34,763 bases of DNA from Microbacterium yannicii PS01 (GTDB lineage: Bacteria; Actinomycetota; Actinomycetes; Actinomycetales; Microbacteriaceae), in assembly GCF_000304335.1 (NCBI RefSeq), contig NZ_CAJF01000038.1:1-34763 (forward strand), written 5' to 3'. Under the pieces are notes generated by a model that was not told the origin of the DNA, did no database searches, and saw only the letters and a program-made list of their open reading frames with translations. Below are positions 23,615-30,928 of this stretch, piece by piece (positions within the stretch are counted from its first letter, which is position 1; the number at the start of each line of letters is the position of its first letter). The position numbers and the translations under genes are program-made.

Positions 23615-24970
23615 CTAGAGCGCGAGCCGCTCCCGCACCACATCGGCCAGGCCGTCGGCGTGCCGGTGGGCTTCGTCCTCGGACGCCGCCTCGACCATGA
23701 CGCGCACCATCTCTTCGGTGCCCGACGGGCGCAGGAGCACGCGCCCCGAGAGCCCGAGTTCAGCGGAGGCGCGGGCGACGGCATCCTGAACGATCTCGTC
23801 GCCGACGCGGGTGCGGTCGACGCCGCGCACATTGATGAGCACCTGCGGGTAGACGGTCATGATCGACGCGAGCTCGGCGAGGGTCTTGCCGGTGCGGGCC
23901 ATCTCGGCCACGAGGTGCAGGCCGGTCAGCACGCCGTCGCCAGTGGTGGCGAAGTCGCTCATGATGACGTGGCCGGACTGCTCGCCGCCGAGCGAGAAGC
24001 CGCCCTCGGTCATGCGCTCGAGCACGTAGCGGTCCCCGACCGCGGTGGTCTCGACGTGGATGCCGTGATCCGACATCGCGCGGTGCAGTCCGAGGTTGCT
24101 CATGACGGTGGCGACGAGGGTGTTGTCGGCGAGTGCGCCGCGCTCCTTCATCGCCACGGCCAGGATGGCCATGATCTGGTCGCCGTCGACGACCGTTCCG
24201 GTCGCGTCCACGGCGAGGCAGCGGTCGGCGTCGCCGTCGTGGGCGATGCCGACGTCGGCGCCGACTTCGACGACCTTCTTCGACAGCACGTCGAGGTGCG
24301 TCGAGCCGACGCCGTCGTTGATGTTGATGCCGTCGGGATCGGCCCCGATGACGGTGACGCGGGCGCCGGCGTCGCGGAACGTCTCGGGCGAGACTCCGGA
24401 TGCCGCGCCATGCGCGCAGTCGAGAACCACATGCAGCCCGTCCAGGCGGTTCGGCAGTGAACCGAGCAGGTGCACGACGTAGCGGTCTTCGGCGTCGGCG
24501 AAGCGGCGGATGCGGCCGACGGCGCCGCCGGTCGGCTGGAGCTTCGGCGCGTCGATGGCGGCTTCGATGCGCGCTTCGACGATGTCGGGCAGCTTGACGC
24601 CGCCGCGCGCGAAGATCTTGATGCCGTTGTCGGGCGCGGGATTGTGGGATGCCGAGACCATCACGCCGAAGTCGGCGTCGATGTCGGCGATCAGGTACGC
24701 CGCTGCGGGAGTGGGCAGCACGCCGGCGTCGAACACGTCGACGCCCGACGATGCGAGGCCTGCCTCGACCGCGGCGGAGAGGAACTCGCCCGAGACGCGG
24801 GGGTCGCGTGCGACGACCGCCGTGAGGCGGCGGCCGGCGGCGCGGCGCGCCTCGGCGGAACGACCCTGGCCCAGGACGACAGCGGTCGCCTGGGCCAGGG
24901 ACAGCGCAAGATCGGCGGTGAGGGGGCCGTTGGCCAGCCCCCTCACCCCATCCGTGCCAAAGAGCGGCAT
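23615..24970 (-). CDS. glmM: Phosphoglucosamine mutase
   Basis: A 451-residue cytoplasmic enzyme converting glucosamine-6-phosphate to glucosamine-1-phosphate for UDP-GlcNAc and peptidoglycan synthesis. It begins MPLFGTDGVRGLANG. The phosphoserine loop is VMVSASHNPAPDNGIKIF (catalytic Ser108), the metal loop HDGDADRC, the sugar-specificity loop GGEQSGHV, and the phosphate-binding loop RPSGTEEMVRVMVEA. Length is typical. ATG 24970 lies 16 bp after the rpsI stop in the usual actinobacterial order rplM-rpsI-glmM, so it is co-transcribed with the ribosomal genes. Confidence 0.97.
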   Translation of the reverse strand: MPLFGTDGVRGLANGPLTADLALSLAQATAVVLGQGRSAEARRAAGRRLTAVVARDPRVSGEFLSAAVEAGLASSGVDVFDAGVLPTPAAAYLIADIDADFGVMVSASHNPAPDNGIKIFARGGVKLPDIVEARIEAAIDAPKLQPTGGAVGRIRRFADAEDRYVVHLLGSLPNRLDGLHVVLDCAHGAASGVSPETFRDAGARVTVIGADPDGININDGVGSTHLDVLSKKVVEVGADVGIAHDGDADRCLAVDATGTVVDGDQIMAILAVAMKERGALADNTLVATVMSNLGLHRAMSDHGIHVETTAVGDRYVLERMTEGGFSLGGEQSGHVIMSDFATTGDGVLTGLHLVAEMARTGKTLAELASIMTVYPQVLINVRGVDRTRVGDEIVQDAVARASAELGLSGRVLLRPSGTEEMVRVMVEAASEDEAHRHADGLADVVRERLAL

Positions 24971-24986
24971 GCGGAAGGAGATCCGA

Positions 24987-25469
24987 TCAGCGCTTCGAGT
25001 ACTGCGGCGCCTTGCGGGCCTTCTTGAGACCGGCCTTCTTGCGCTCGATGACGCGAGCGTCGCGCGAGAGGAAGCCGGCCTTCTTGAGGGTCGGGCGGTT
25101 GTTCTCTTCGTCGATCTGGTTCAGCGCACGGGCGATGCCGAGGCGCAGTGCGCCGGCCTGACCCGAGGGGCCGCCGCCCGAGATGCGGACGATGACGTCG
25201 TACGCGTCGGTGAGGTTGAGCACCGTGAAGGGGTCGGTGATCAGCTGCTGGTGGAGCTTGTTCGGGAAGTAGTCCTCGAACGTGCGGCCGTTCACCGTGA
25301 TGGTGCCCGAGCCGGGAACCAGGCGCACGCGGGCGATGGCCTGCTTGCGACGGCCCACGGCTGCGCCGGGAACCGAGAGCACGGGGCGCTCGGCGGCGAC
25401 GGCTGCGGTCTCGTCGACCGGGGTCTCGGTCGAGTAGTTGGATTCGGTGGTTTCTTCGATCTTCGCCAC
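24987..25469 (-). CDS. rpsI: 30S ribosomal protein S9
   Basis: A 160-residue ribosomal protein. The acidic N-terminal extension (about 1-38, AKIEETTESNYSTETPVDET) is common in Microbacteriaceae. The conserved body starts GRRKQAIARVRLVPGSGTITVNGR and includes VRISGGGPSGQAGALRLGIARAL, and the C-terminus ends in the tRNA-contacting PQYSKR. Start GTG 25469 is preceded by AAGGA at seven bases. 26 bp separate it from rplM. Confidence 0.98.
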   Translation of the reverse strand: MAKIEETTESNYSTETPVDETAAVAAERPVLSVPGAAVGRRKQAIARVRLVPGSGTITVNGRTFEDYFPNKLHQQLITDPFTVLNLTDAYDVIVRISGGGPSGQAGALRLGIARALNQIDEENNRPTLKKAGFLSRDARVIERKKAGLKKARKAPQYSKR

Positions 25470-25495
25470 GAGTGTGTCCTTAGTCTCTACGGCGC

Positions 25496-25942
25496 TTACT
25501 GGGCGACCTGGTCGAAAACGTACGTCTTGGGCTGCTGGGCCGCGTGCGGGTGCTCGGCACCGCGGTAGACCTTCAGCTTCGACAGCTGCTGGCGGCCGAT
25601 GCTGTTCTTGGGGAGCATGCCGCGGACGGCCTTCTCGACAGCGCGGACCGGGTTCTTCTCGAGGAGCTCCGAGTAGGTGACCGACTTCAGGCCGCCCGGG
25701 TAGCCCGAGTGGCGGTACGCCTTCTTCTGCTCGAGCTTCTGGCCCGTGAGGGCGACCTTCTCGGCGTTGATGATGATGACGAAGTCGCCGGTGTCGATGT
25801 GGTTCGCGAAGGTGGGCTTGTGCTTGCCACGAAGGAGAACGGCGGCGTGCGAGGCCAGGCGGCCCAGAACGACGTCGCTCGCGTCGATGACCAGCCACTC
25901 GCGCTGGGTTTCGCCAGCCTTGGGGGTGTAGGTGCGCGTCAC
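25496..25942 (-). CDS. rplM: 50S ribosomal protein L13
   Basis: A 148-residue ribosomal protein: TRTYTPKAGETQREWLVIDASDVVLGRLAS, LLRGKHKPTFANHIDTGDFVIIIN, KKAYRHSGYPGGLKS, and a MLPKNSIGRQQLSKLKVYRGAEHPHAAQQP tail segment, all typical of L13. GTG 25942 gives the normal length; the longer upstream frame is leader. First gene of the rplM-rpsI-glmM operon, with a promoter at 26086-26114. Confidence 0.98.
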   Translation of the reverse strand: MTRTYTPKAGETQREWLVIDASDVVLGRLASHAAVLLRGKHKPTFANHIDTGDFVIIINAEKVALTGQKLEQKKAYRHSGYPGGLKSVTYSELLEKNPVRAVEKAVRGMLPKNSIGRQQLSKLKVYRGAEHPHAAQQPKTYVFDQVAQ

Positions 25943-26080
25943 AGTAGTGCTGCTTTCTTGATTCGAACGGAGAAGTTCGTGAATCCCACTCCGGGGTGGT
26001 TTCCTGGCCGAAGGCCGGGGAAACAGCGCCAGTGGAGGGCTCACGTTCGTGGTGCCGGGTCAGCAGAGCCGCACACCAAA
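25943..26080 (-). promoter_or_regulatory. Long structured leader of the rplM operon
   Basis: If transcription starts near 26080 the leader is about 138 nt. It contains a hairpin around CCGGCC-TTC-GGCCAGG (about 26002-26017) and a small CCAC/GTGG stem next to it. Leaders of L13 operons in other bacteria bind L13 for autoregulation; whether this one does is inference. Confidence 0.4.
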
Positions 26081-26085
26081 GATCG

Positions 26086-26114
26086 AGTCTACGTCATCCG
26101 GATGCCTCGGCCAA
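26086..26114 (-). promoter_or_regulatory. Housekeeping sigma promoter of rplM-rpsI-glmM
   Basis: On the minus strand TTGGCC (26109-26114) and TAGACT (26086-26091) are separated by 17 bases, a good actinobacterial primary-sigma promoter, about 145 bp upstream of the rplM start. Confidence 0.65.
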
Positions 26115-26149
26115 ACCGCGTCGATTCTCGCTCCCCTTTCCACCGCCGT

Positions 26150-26947
26150 CTATTCCGATGTGGTGAAGAGCCAGTCGCGCAGTTCGATGAAGTACTCCGG
26201 TGTGACGGCCACGGCGCCGGTGTAGGCGCGGTCGAAGCTCGCGACGGCGAAGACGACGATGCCGACGTAGGCGGCGATGATTCCGGCCATGACGAGGTGT
26301 CGGCGGAGCTGACGCATCTCGACCAGTCCGATGAGCACGGCGTTCAAAAGGGCACCGACGCCGAGCACGATCCAGAGCAGGCCAGGCAGCGCCAGTCCGG
26401 TGACGCCGATTCGTTCTCCGCGTGCGGTGACGAACTGATTGAACGCCTGGATCGTCTGCAGTTGCACCGCCGCCTCTGCCTGCGTCTCGGGTTCGAAGGC
26501 GAAGAGGATGTCGCGGATCTGGCTGACCTCTTCGACCGTGTGGGAGGGGACTTCCCCGACGGCCTGCTTGGGCCAGTCGACCGCGATCACGTGGTCGGTG
26601 TAGTCGACGACGAGCAGCTCCAGCTGGGCCTGCTCTGGTTCGGGGAATCCCGAGACGTCTCGGTACAGCGTGGCGACCGTGGATGTCTCGTGCAGGACGA
26701 TCTCTTCGACCTGGCGGTAGTTCTCGTAGGTGGCGGCGGCGATCAGCGCGAGGGTGACGCCGTACAGCACTCCGTAGGAGGCCATCGCGTAGCCGAGGAC
26801 GCGGTCCCATTCGTTGTCGCCGGCTGTGGCGCGAGGTACCCAGCGGCGCAGGACGACGACGATCGCCAGTGACACTCCGACGAAGACGATGACGAAGAGC
26901 GGCAGGCCGATCGGCGTCGGCAGGGCCTCGACCCACATGCGGACCAT
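26150..26947 (-). CDS. DUF4239 (bestrophin-like) membrane protein
   Basis: A 265-residue membrane protein with four transmembrane segments: near residues 15-35, 50-72, about 180-205 and about 215-240. The family signature is VLYGVTLALIAAATYENYRQVEEIVLHE, followed by TVATLYRDVSGFPEPEQAQL and YTDHVIAVDWP. This matches DUF4239 proteins, which are distantly bestrophin-like and of unproven channel function. ATG 26947 is used; ATG 26938 is possible and neither has a strong Shine-Dalgarno. It is transcribed toward the rplM promoter region; its own upstream region is the degenerate 34-bp repeat array. Confidence 0.85.
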   Translation of the reverse strand: MVRMWVEALPTPIGLPLFVIVFVGVSLAIVVVLRRWVPRATAGDNEWDRVLGYAMASYGVLYGVTLALIAAATYENYRQVEEIVLHETSTVATLYRDVSGFPEPEQAQLELLVVDYTDHVIAVDWPKQAVGEVPSHTVEEVSQIRDILFAFEPETQAEAAVQLQTIQAFNQFVTARGERIGVTGLALPGLLWIVLGVGALLNAVLIGLVEMRQLRRHLVMAGIIAAYVGIVVFAVASFDRAYTGAVAVTPEYFIELRDWLFTTSE

Positions 26948-26982
26948 TGTGGCCCTGCTGCGGCCAGCCCTCTAGTGACATA

Positions 26983-27394
26983 GCGACGGATGCCGCAAGC
27001 CCCCACTGAGAGCGAGCGTCAGGGTTGCCGCGACGGGCCGCGCAGAACTGTGGCGACGGATGCCTGCAGCCGGCCATCGAGCGCGGTGGCGACGGATGCC
27101 GCAACGCCCGCCATGAATGCGATGGCCAGGGATGCGGCGACCCGCCACCGAGAGCGGCGGCGACGGATGCTGCGCCCACCCTGTCACAGGTGGCTGCGGA
27201 TGCGGCAGCCCCATCGGGTGCGATGGGCGGGGTCGCCGCGACCCGCCGTCGAGAGCGGTCGCGACGGACATTGCTCCCCGTGTCAGCACGCAGCTACCGA
27301 TGCCGCGAACCGCCATTCCATACGGGGACGACGCAGGCCGCAGCCCGTCGTCTTGTGGGGCGACGGATGCCGTGGCCCGGCCGCTGGCGCGGGA
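26983..27394. repeat. Degenerate tandem repeat, about 12 units of 32-37 bp
   Basis: Units begin near 26983, 27016, 27053, 27089, 27125, 27160, 27193, 27227, 27261, 27293, 27327 and 27360. Each starts with a version of GCGACGGATGCCGCAACCC, followed by a CCATCGAGAGCGGTG-like half. The 26948-27414 interval contains no credible gene: frames across it are Arg/His/Pro junk with no start site or codon bias. It lies between DUF4239 and the sortase and upstream of DUF4239. Not a CRISPR, since the whole unit, not only part of it, is repeated. Function unknown; possibly a protein-binding array or an old minisatellite. Confidence 0.75.
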
Positions 27395-27414
27395 TCACTC
27401 ACTCCCGGCGCTGG

Positions 27415-28080
27415 CTACTCGCCGGCCGGCGCCTCGCGAACCGCGTAGACCACGCGATTGTCGACGTACGACGATGCGGCGCGATCGAAGATGCCGCCGC
27501 ACGTGATCAGCCGCAGTTCGTCGGCCGCGACGGCGCCGAACACCTCGTGGGTCGGAAAGGACGCCTTGGGGTAGTCCGCGACCGCGGTGACGACGTAGCG
27601 GAACACGGTCCCGGCCGCGTCGGTGACCTCGACAAGGTCCCCGGCGCGCAGCTCGGCGAGGTGCACGAAGACCGCGGGACCGGTGGGCGAGTCGACGTGG
27701 CCCGCGATCACCGTCGGGCCCAAGCCGCCGGGCCGGCCTCCGCCGGTGAACCACCCGACCTCGTCGTAGTCAGCCGGAACCTCCATGTCGCCGTCGGGCG
27801 TGAGACTGAGGTCGATGAGGGGCACGGCGAGATCGATCGCCGGGATGCTGACCGCCACCGGCTCCAGTGCGCGGGCCGGCGTCGACGGGCTGGGCGGTCG
27901 GAGGTTCTCGGTCGGAGAGGGGCGGGCATCCGTCGTGGCGGTGGGTTCCGCCACCCGCGCCGGTTCCGGCCCGACCGAGCACCCGCTCAAGAGAAGAGCG
28001 CACGCCGCGACCGCAACGCTCGCGGACCGCAGCATCCCCCAGAGGCGAGGATGCTGCGGCGGCCGCGATCGCGTTGTCAT
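27415..28080 (-). CDS. Class F sortase, lipoprotein-anchored
   Basis: A 221-residue exported transpeptidase. The signal peptide ends in lipobox LLLSGC (lipidated Cys34), followed by a Pro/Thr-rich linker to about 70. The sortase barrel follows: SIPAIDLAVPLIDLSL, catalytic His128 in VIAGHVDS, Cys194 in RLITCGGIFD and Arg209 in SYVDNRVVYA, the class F pattern. It would cleave a sorting signal and attach a protein to peptidoglycan or another amine. It is 42 bp downstream of the CHRD-protein gene in the same direction, so that protein or others in the window may be substrates. Start ATG 28080. Confidence 0.9.
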   Translation of the reverse strand: MTTRSRPPQHPRLWGMLRSASVAVAACALLLSGCSVGPEPARVAEPTATTDARPSPTENLRPPSPSTPARALEPVAVSIPAIDLAVPLIDLSLTPDGDMEVPADYDEVGWFTGGGRPGGLGPTVIAGHVDSPTGPAVFVHLAELRAGDLVEVTDAAGTVFRYVVTAVADYPKASFPTHEVFGAVAADELRLITCGGIFDRAASSYVDNRVVYAVREAPAGE

Positions 28081-28122
28081 TGCGAGCGGGCGACGATCGA
28101 GCGCACTGTCATCGCGGTCCTG

Positions 28123-28842
28123 TCATCGCGCGTCTGCGTGGCGGCGGCGGTGAAGGACGATGCCGGCGCCGGCAGCGAGTCCTGCGACGGCGACCGCGCC
28201 GATCGCGATGGCTGCGGCATCCGTCTGCCCCGTCGTTCCGGCCGTCCCACCCGCACCGGTGTCGACGCCTCCGGCAGGAGCAGGGTTCAGCTGGCCGCGC
28301 ACGACGCCGGCGACGAAGTCGACCGTGTGCGAGTCGGCGGCGAATCCCGCGGGATTCGCTTCGATCGCCGCCAGCGAGAATCCGTCACCGGTATCGGCGC
28401 CGTTCGCCATCACGCCCGTCGTGAAGGGTCCTTGGAGGCAGCCCGAGCTGGTACGCGGGCCGTCGCCGACGGGCGCCGGGTTCGGGAAGGCGATGCGCGG
28501 CGGTCCGGGCTGGCCGGCCGCCGCCTGGTGGATGTGGGTGGCTGTCTTCGCCGGGCTCTGGTAGTCGCCCGACACGCCCTCGAGGCGGATGTCGTAACAG
28601 ATGATCTCGAGGTCGGAGTTGATCCGGAACGTGAAGGATCCGGTGGCGCCCTCCTGACCGGGGGTGGCGACGCCCTCCGGGTTGACGACGTTGTCGGGAG
28701 TCGCCATGACCGTGAAGGCGCTGGTGAAGGTGGCCGGCTCGTCGACCTCGGTTTCGGCGTTCGCGGGGGCGGGAAGCAGGATCACGCCCAGGCCGGCGAC
28801 GGCGCCGATCAGCAGGGTGCGCGTGGAGGTCTTCTTCGTCAT
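28123..28842 (-). CDS. CHRD-domain secreted protein with C-terminal membrane anchor
   Basis: A 239-residue exported protein. Signal peptide about 1-30 ending APANAETEVD. A CHRD domain lies at about 40-190: FTFRINSDLEIICYDIRLEGVSG, then AKTATHIHQAAAGQPGPPRIAF and a C-terminal FVAGVVRGQL strand, typical of CHRD proteins. A Gly/Thr linker and a hydrophobic helix ending HRRRHADAR form a cell-wall-sorting-like tail, though no clear LPxTG is present. ATG 28842 has AGAGGA seven bases upstream. Operon with the class F sortase; divergent from the ECF sigma/anti-sigma pair, which probably regulates it. Confidence 0.87.
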   Translation of the reverse strand: MTKKTSTRTLLIGAVAGLGVILLPAPANAETEVDEPATFTSAFTVMATPDNVVNPEGVATPGQEGATGSFTFRINSDLEIICYDIRLEGVSGDYQSPAKTATHIHQAAAGQPGPPRIAFPNPAPVGDGPRTSSGCLQGPFTTGVMANGADTGDGFSLAAIEANPAGFAADSHTVDFVAGVVRGQLNPAPAGGVDTGAGGTAGTTGQTDAAAIAIGAVAVAGLAAGAGIVLHRRRHADAR

Positions 28843-28929
28843 GATGGCGTCCTCTCGACGGGATGCCGGATGCATCCGTTGCAGGGAGGTACGACGAGGA
28901 CCGCGCCTGCGTTCATCGCCATGGGAGTT

Positions 28930-28988
28930 TTCTCGCGTGGTGAACGCTGGGGGCTATCGTGGCGTATCTCCTTGCGGCTTCTCGCGTG
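28930..28988. promoter_or_regulatory. Direct repeat TTCTCGCGTG in the divergent CHRD / ECF sigma promoter region
   Basis: TTCTCGCGTG occurs at 28930-28939 and 28979-28988, 49 bp apart, in the 28843-29018 divergent region. It could be a promoter element recognised by the neighbouring ECF sigma or a regulator site. TAGCCT (29003-29008) is a candidate -10 just before the sigma start. Confidence 0.4.
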
Positions 28989-29018
28989 AGCAAGCCGATC
29001 GCCTAGCCTGAGGAGAGC

Positions 29019-29588
29019 GTGTCGATCATGGGGAGAGTCGCGCAGCTGCGTTCGGGGAGCGTGATGGATCGTCCGGCTGGGGAGGTCGTGAGCTTCGACG
29101 CCGGCCGCGCCTTCGACGATCACGGCTCGGCTCTGCTCGGTTTCGCGGTCAACGCGCTTCGCGACCGGCCCTTGGCTGAGGACTGTGTGCAGGAGACGTT
29201 CCTGCGCGCGTGGCGCGCCCGCGACCGGTTCGATCCCGCGCGGGCGTCGGAACGCACGTGGCTCTTCTCGATCGCACGGAACGTGATCGCAGATGCGCTT
29301 CGCGCACGGAGACGGATGCCGCAGATCGGCGATGACGCTCATCTCGAAGACCGCGCCGCTCGCGAGACCGACCCGCTGGATCGCCTGCAGATCATCGAAG
29401 GTCTCGCCCGGTTGAGCGACGCACATCGCGAGGTCATCGTCGCCGTGCATCTCGAGGGCCGGACGTATCAGGAACTCGCGATCACGACCGGCACGCCGAT
29501 CGCCACGCTGCGAACCCGCGCGTTCCATGCGTTGCGCGCATTGCGCGGTCATCTTGAAGCATCGGAGGAAGCAGATGGACGATTCTGA
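29019..29588 (+). CDS. ECF-family RNA polymerase sigma factor
   Basis: Up to 189 residues. Region 2: RAFDDHGSALLGFAVNALRD, LAEDCVQETFLRAWRARDRF and SERTWLFSIARNVIADALRARRR. Region 4: LARLSDAHREVIVAVHLEGRTYQELAITTGTPIATLRTRAFHALRALR, the -35-binding HTH. The layout resembles the SigK/SigL groups that are paired with RskA-type anti-sigmas. Start uncertain: GTG 29019 (AGGAG too close), ATG 29028, or ATG 29064 with GGGGAG four bases upstream. The 3' end overlaps the anti-sigma start by 14 bp. Confidence 0.92.
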   Translation: MSIMGRVAQLRSGSVMDRPAGEVVSFDAGRAFDDHGSALLGFAVNALRDRPLAEDCVQETFLRAWRARDRFDPARASERTWLFSIARNVIADALRARRRMPQIGDDAHLEDRAARETDPLDRLQIIEGLARLSDAHREVIVAVHLEGRTYQELAITTGTPIATLRTRAFHALRALRGHLEASEEADGRF

Positions 29589-30324
29589 CGACCGCATCGC
29601 CGAACTGGTCGCCGCCGCGGTGGCCGGCGAGCTCACCTCGGACGAGGCGGCCGAGCTCGATGAGTTGCGGCGTATGCATCCGTGGATCGATGACGAGATC
29701 GCGAGCATGCGGGAACTGACTCGTCGTGTCGAAGAGTCCGGGAGCAGCTGGACTTCTCCGCAACCGGATTCCGCGCTGCGCGATCGGATCACGAGCGGTC
29801 TCACCGATCTCCCTTCCCATGCCCCCGCCGTCTCGGGGCAGGCCGAGCCCCGGCGGCGTCTGACCGCTGTTGGCTCCGGTCGGCAGTCGGGGCGACGTCC
29901 TCGACGGTGGTTGGTGCCGCTGCTCGGCGCCGCGTGTCTGGCGATCGGTGTGGGTGTCGGTCTGGCGGTCCCTCCGCTGGTGACGGGGCCACCGTCGGGT
30001 CCGCCGGGGACGCTCGGGGCGATCGAAGAGATCGATGTGCGTGACGAGGTTGCGGGGGCCGAGATCGACGCGGATCTGGTGGCTCACACTTGGGGTACGG
30101 AGACCATTCTCGAGGCGACGGGGCTCGAGGTGGGCGCCACCTATTCGGTCGTTCTCATCGGGAGCGACGGCACAGAATTCTCTGCGGGAGAGATGTTGGG
30201 TTCCACGGTTCCGATTCACTGCCGGCTCAACGCCGCCGTCCTCCGGCAGGATGCTGTGCGCCTGGAGATCCGCGAAGCAAATGGGGACGCTGTGGCAGCC
30301 GCCGCGGATCTGCCGCTCATATAG
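29575..30324 (+). CDS. Anti-sigma factor, RskA-like, single transmembrane segment
   Basis: A 249-residue membrane protein. The N-terminal cytosolic sigma-binding domain reads MDDSDDRIAELVAAAVAGELTSDEAAELDEL, without the HxxxCxxC zinc ligands of ZAS anti-sigmas. One TM helix lies at about 115-137 (WLVPLLGAACLAIGVGVGLAV). An extracytoplasmic beta-rich domain follows with GATYSVVLIGSDGTEFSAGEMLGS. As in SigK/RskA, release probably needs regulated proteolysis. ATG 29575 lies inside the sigma gene, so they are coupled. The stop lies within a 14-bp tandem duplication at 30313-30340. Confidence 0.88.
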   Translation: MDDSDDRIAELVAAAVAGELTSDEAAELDELRRMHPWIDDEIASMRELTRRVEESGSSWTSPQPDSALRDRITSGLTDLPSHAPAVSGQAEPRRRLTAVGSGRQSGRRPRRWLVPLLGAACLAIGVGVGLAVPPLVTGPPSGPPGTLGAIEEIDVRDEVAGAEIDADLVAHTWGTETILEATGLEVGATYSVVLIGSDGTEFSAGEMLGSTVPIHCRLNAAVLRQDAVRLEIREANGDAVAAAADLPLI

Positions 30325-30340
30325 ATCCGCTCATATAGAG
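30313..30340 (+). repeat. 14-bp tandem duplication spanning the anti-sigma stop codon
   Basis: CCGCTCATATAGAT (30313-30326) is followed by CCGCTCATATAGAG (30327-30340). The first copy encodes the last residues PLI and the TAG stop; the second repeats that end in the 3' UTR, giving a recent-looking duplication. Confidence 0.85.
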
Positions 30341-30489
30341 AGGACCGCGACGGCTCGTTCAAGCCCTGCGTGAGCGCAGCCGATACAGCAGGCTGAGTTC
30401 AAGAGGAACGGCACGCTCGGCCGGGCTCGCCGATGAGAAGGAGCGGTCCGCTCAGCAGCCGGCTCCTCTCTTCGCTCGACCGTGGGCCG

Positions 30490-30870
30490 CGAGGACGTAA
30501 GCCCGCAAGGCCGCAAGGCCGCAAGCCCGCAAGCCCGCAAGCCCGCAAGCCCGCAAGGCCGCAAGCCCGCAAGGCCGCGACCCCGCAAGCCGCAAGCCCG
30601 CAAGGCCGCAAGCCCGCAAGGCCGCGACCCCGCAAGCCCGCAAGCCCGCAAGCCCACGACCCCGTGAGCCCGGTACCCGCGAGTCCGCAAGCCCGCAAGC
30701 CCGCGACCCGCAAAAGGCCGCAAGGCCGCAAGCCCGCGACCCCGCAAGCCCGCAACCCCACAAGCCCGCGACCCCGCGACCCCGCAAGCCCACGACCCGG
30801 TGAGCCCGGTACCCGCGAGTCCGCACGCCCGCGAGTCTGCAAGTCCGGGAGTCCGGGAGTCCGGGAGTCC
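30490..30870. repeat. Satellite array of 9-bp units (CGCAAGCCC / CGCAAGGCC / CGCGACCCC / GGGAGTCCG)
   Basis: Across 30490-30838 the sequence is almost entirely 9-bp units CGCAAGCCC, CGCAAGGCC and CGCGACCCC. A near-identical block of about 50 bp (CGCAAGCCCACGACCC...GGTACCCGCGAGTCCGCA) occurs at about 30645-30695 and again at about 30784-30833. At 30840-30870 the unit becomes GGGAGTCCG, four copies. The array fills the gap between the ends of the converging anti-sigma and HNH genes. Several frames stay open only because 9 is divisible by 3. Beyond the array (30325-30490) I see no gene. Confidence 0.9.
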
Positions 30871-30928
30871 GGGACGCAGCTTCAGAGAGATCGTGCGCAC
30901 GCTCGCCGGAACCGCGAGGGTGAACGCC

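Noticed and set aside
26983..27394. CRISPR-like regular repeats
   Set aside because: The whole unit is degenerate and repeated; there are no unique spacers between identical repeats, no leader, and no cas genes.
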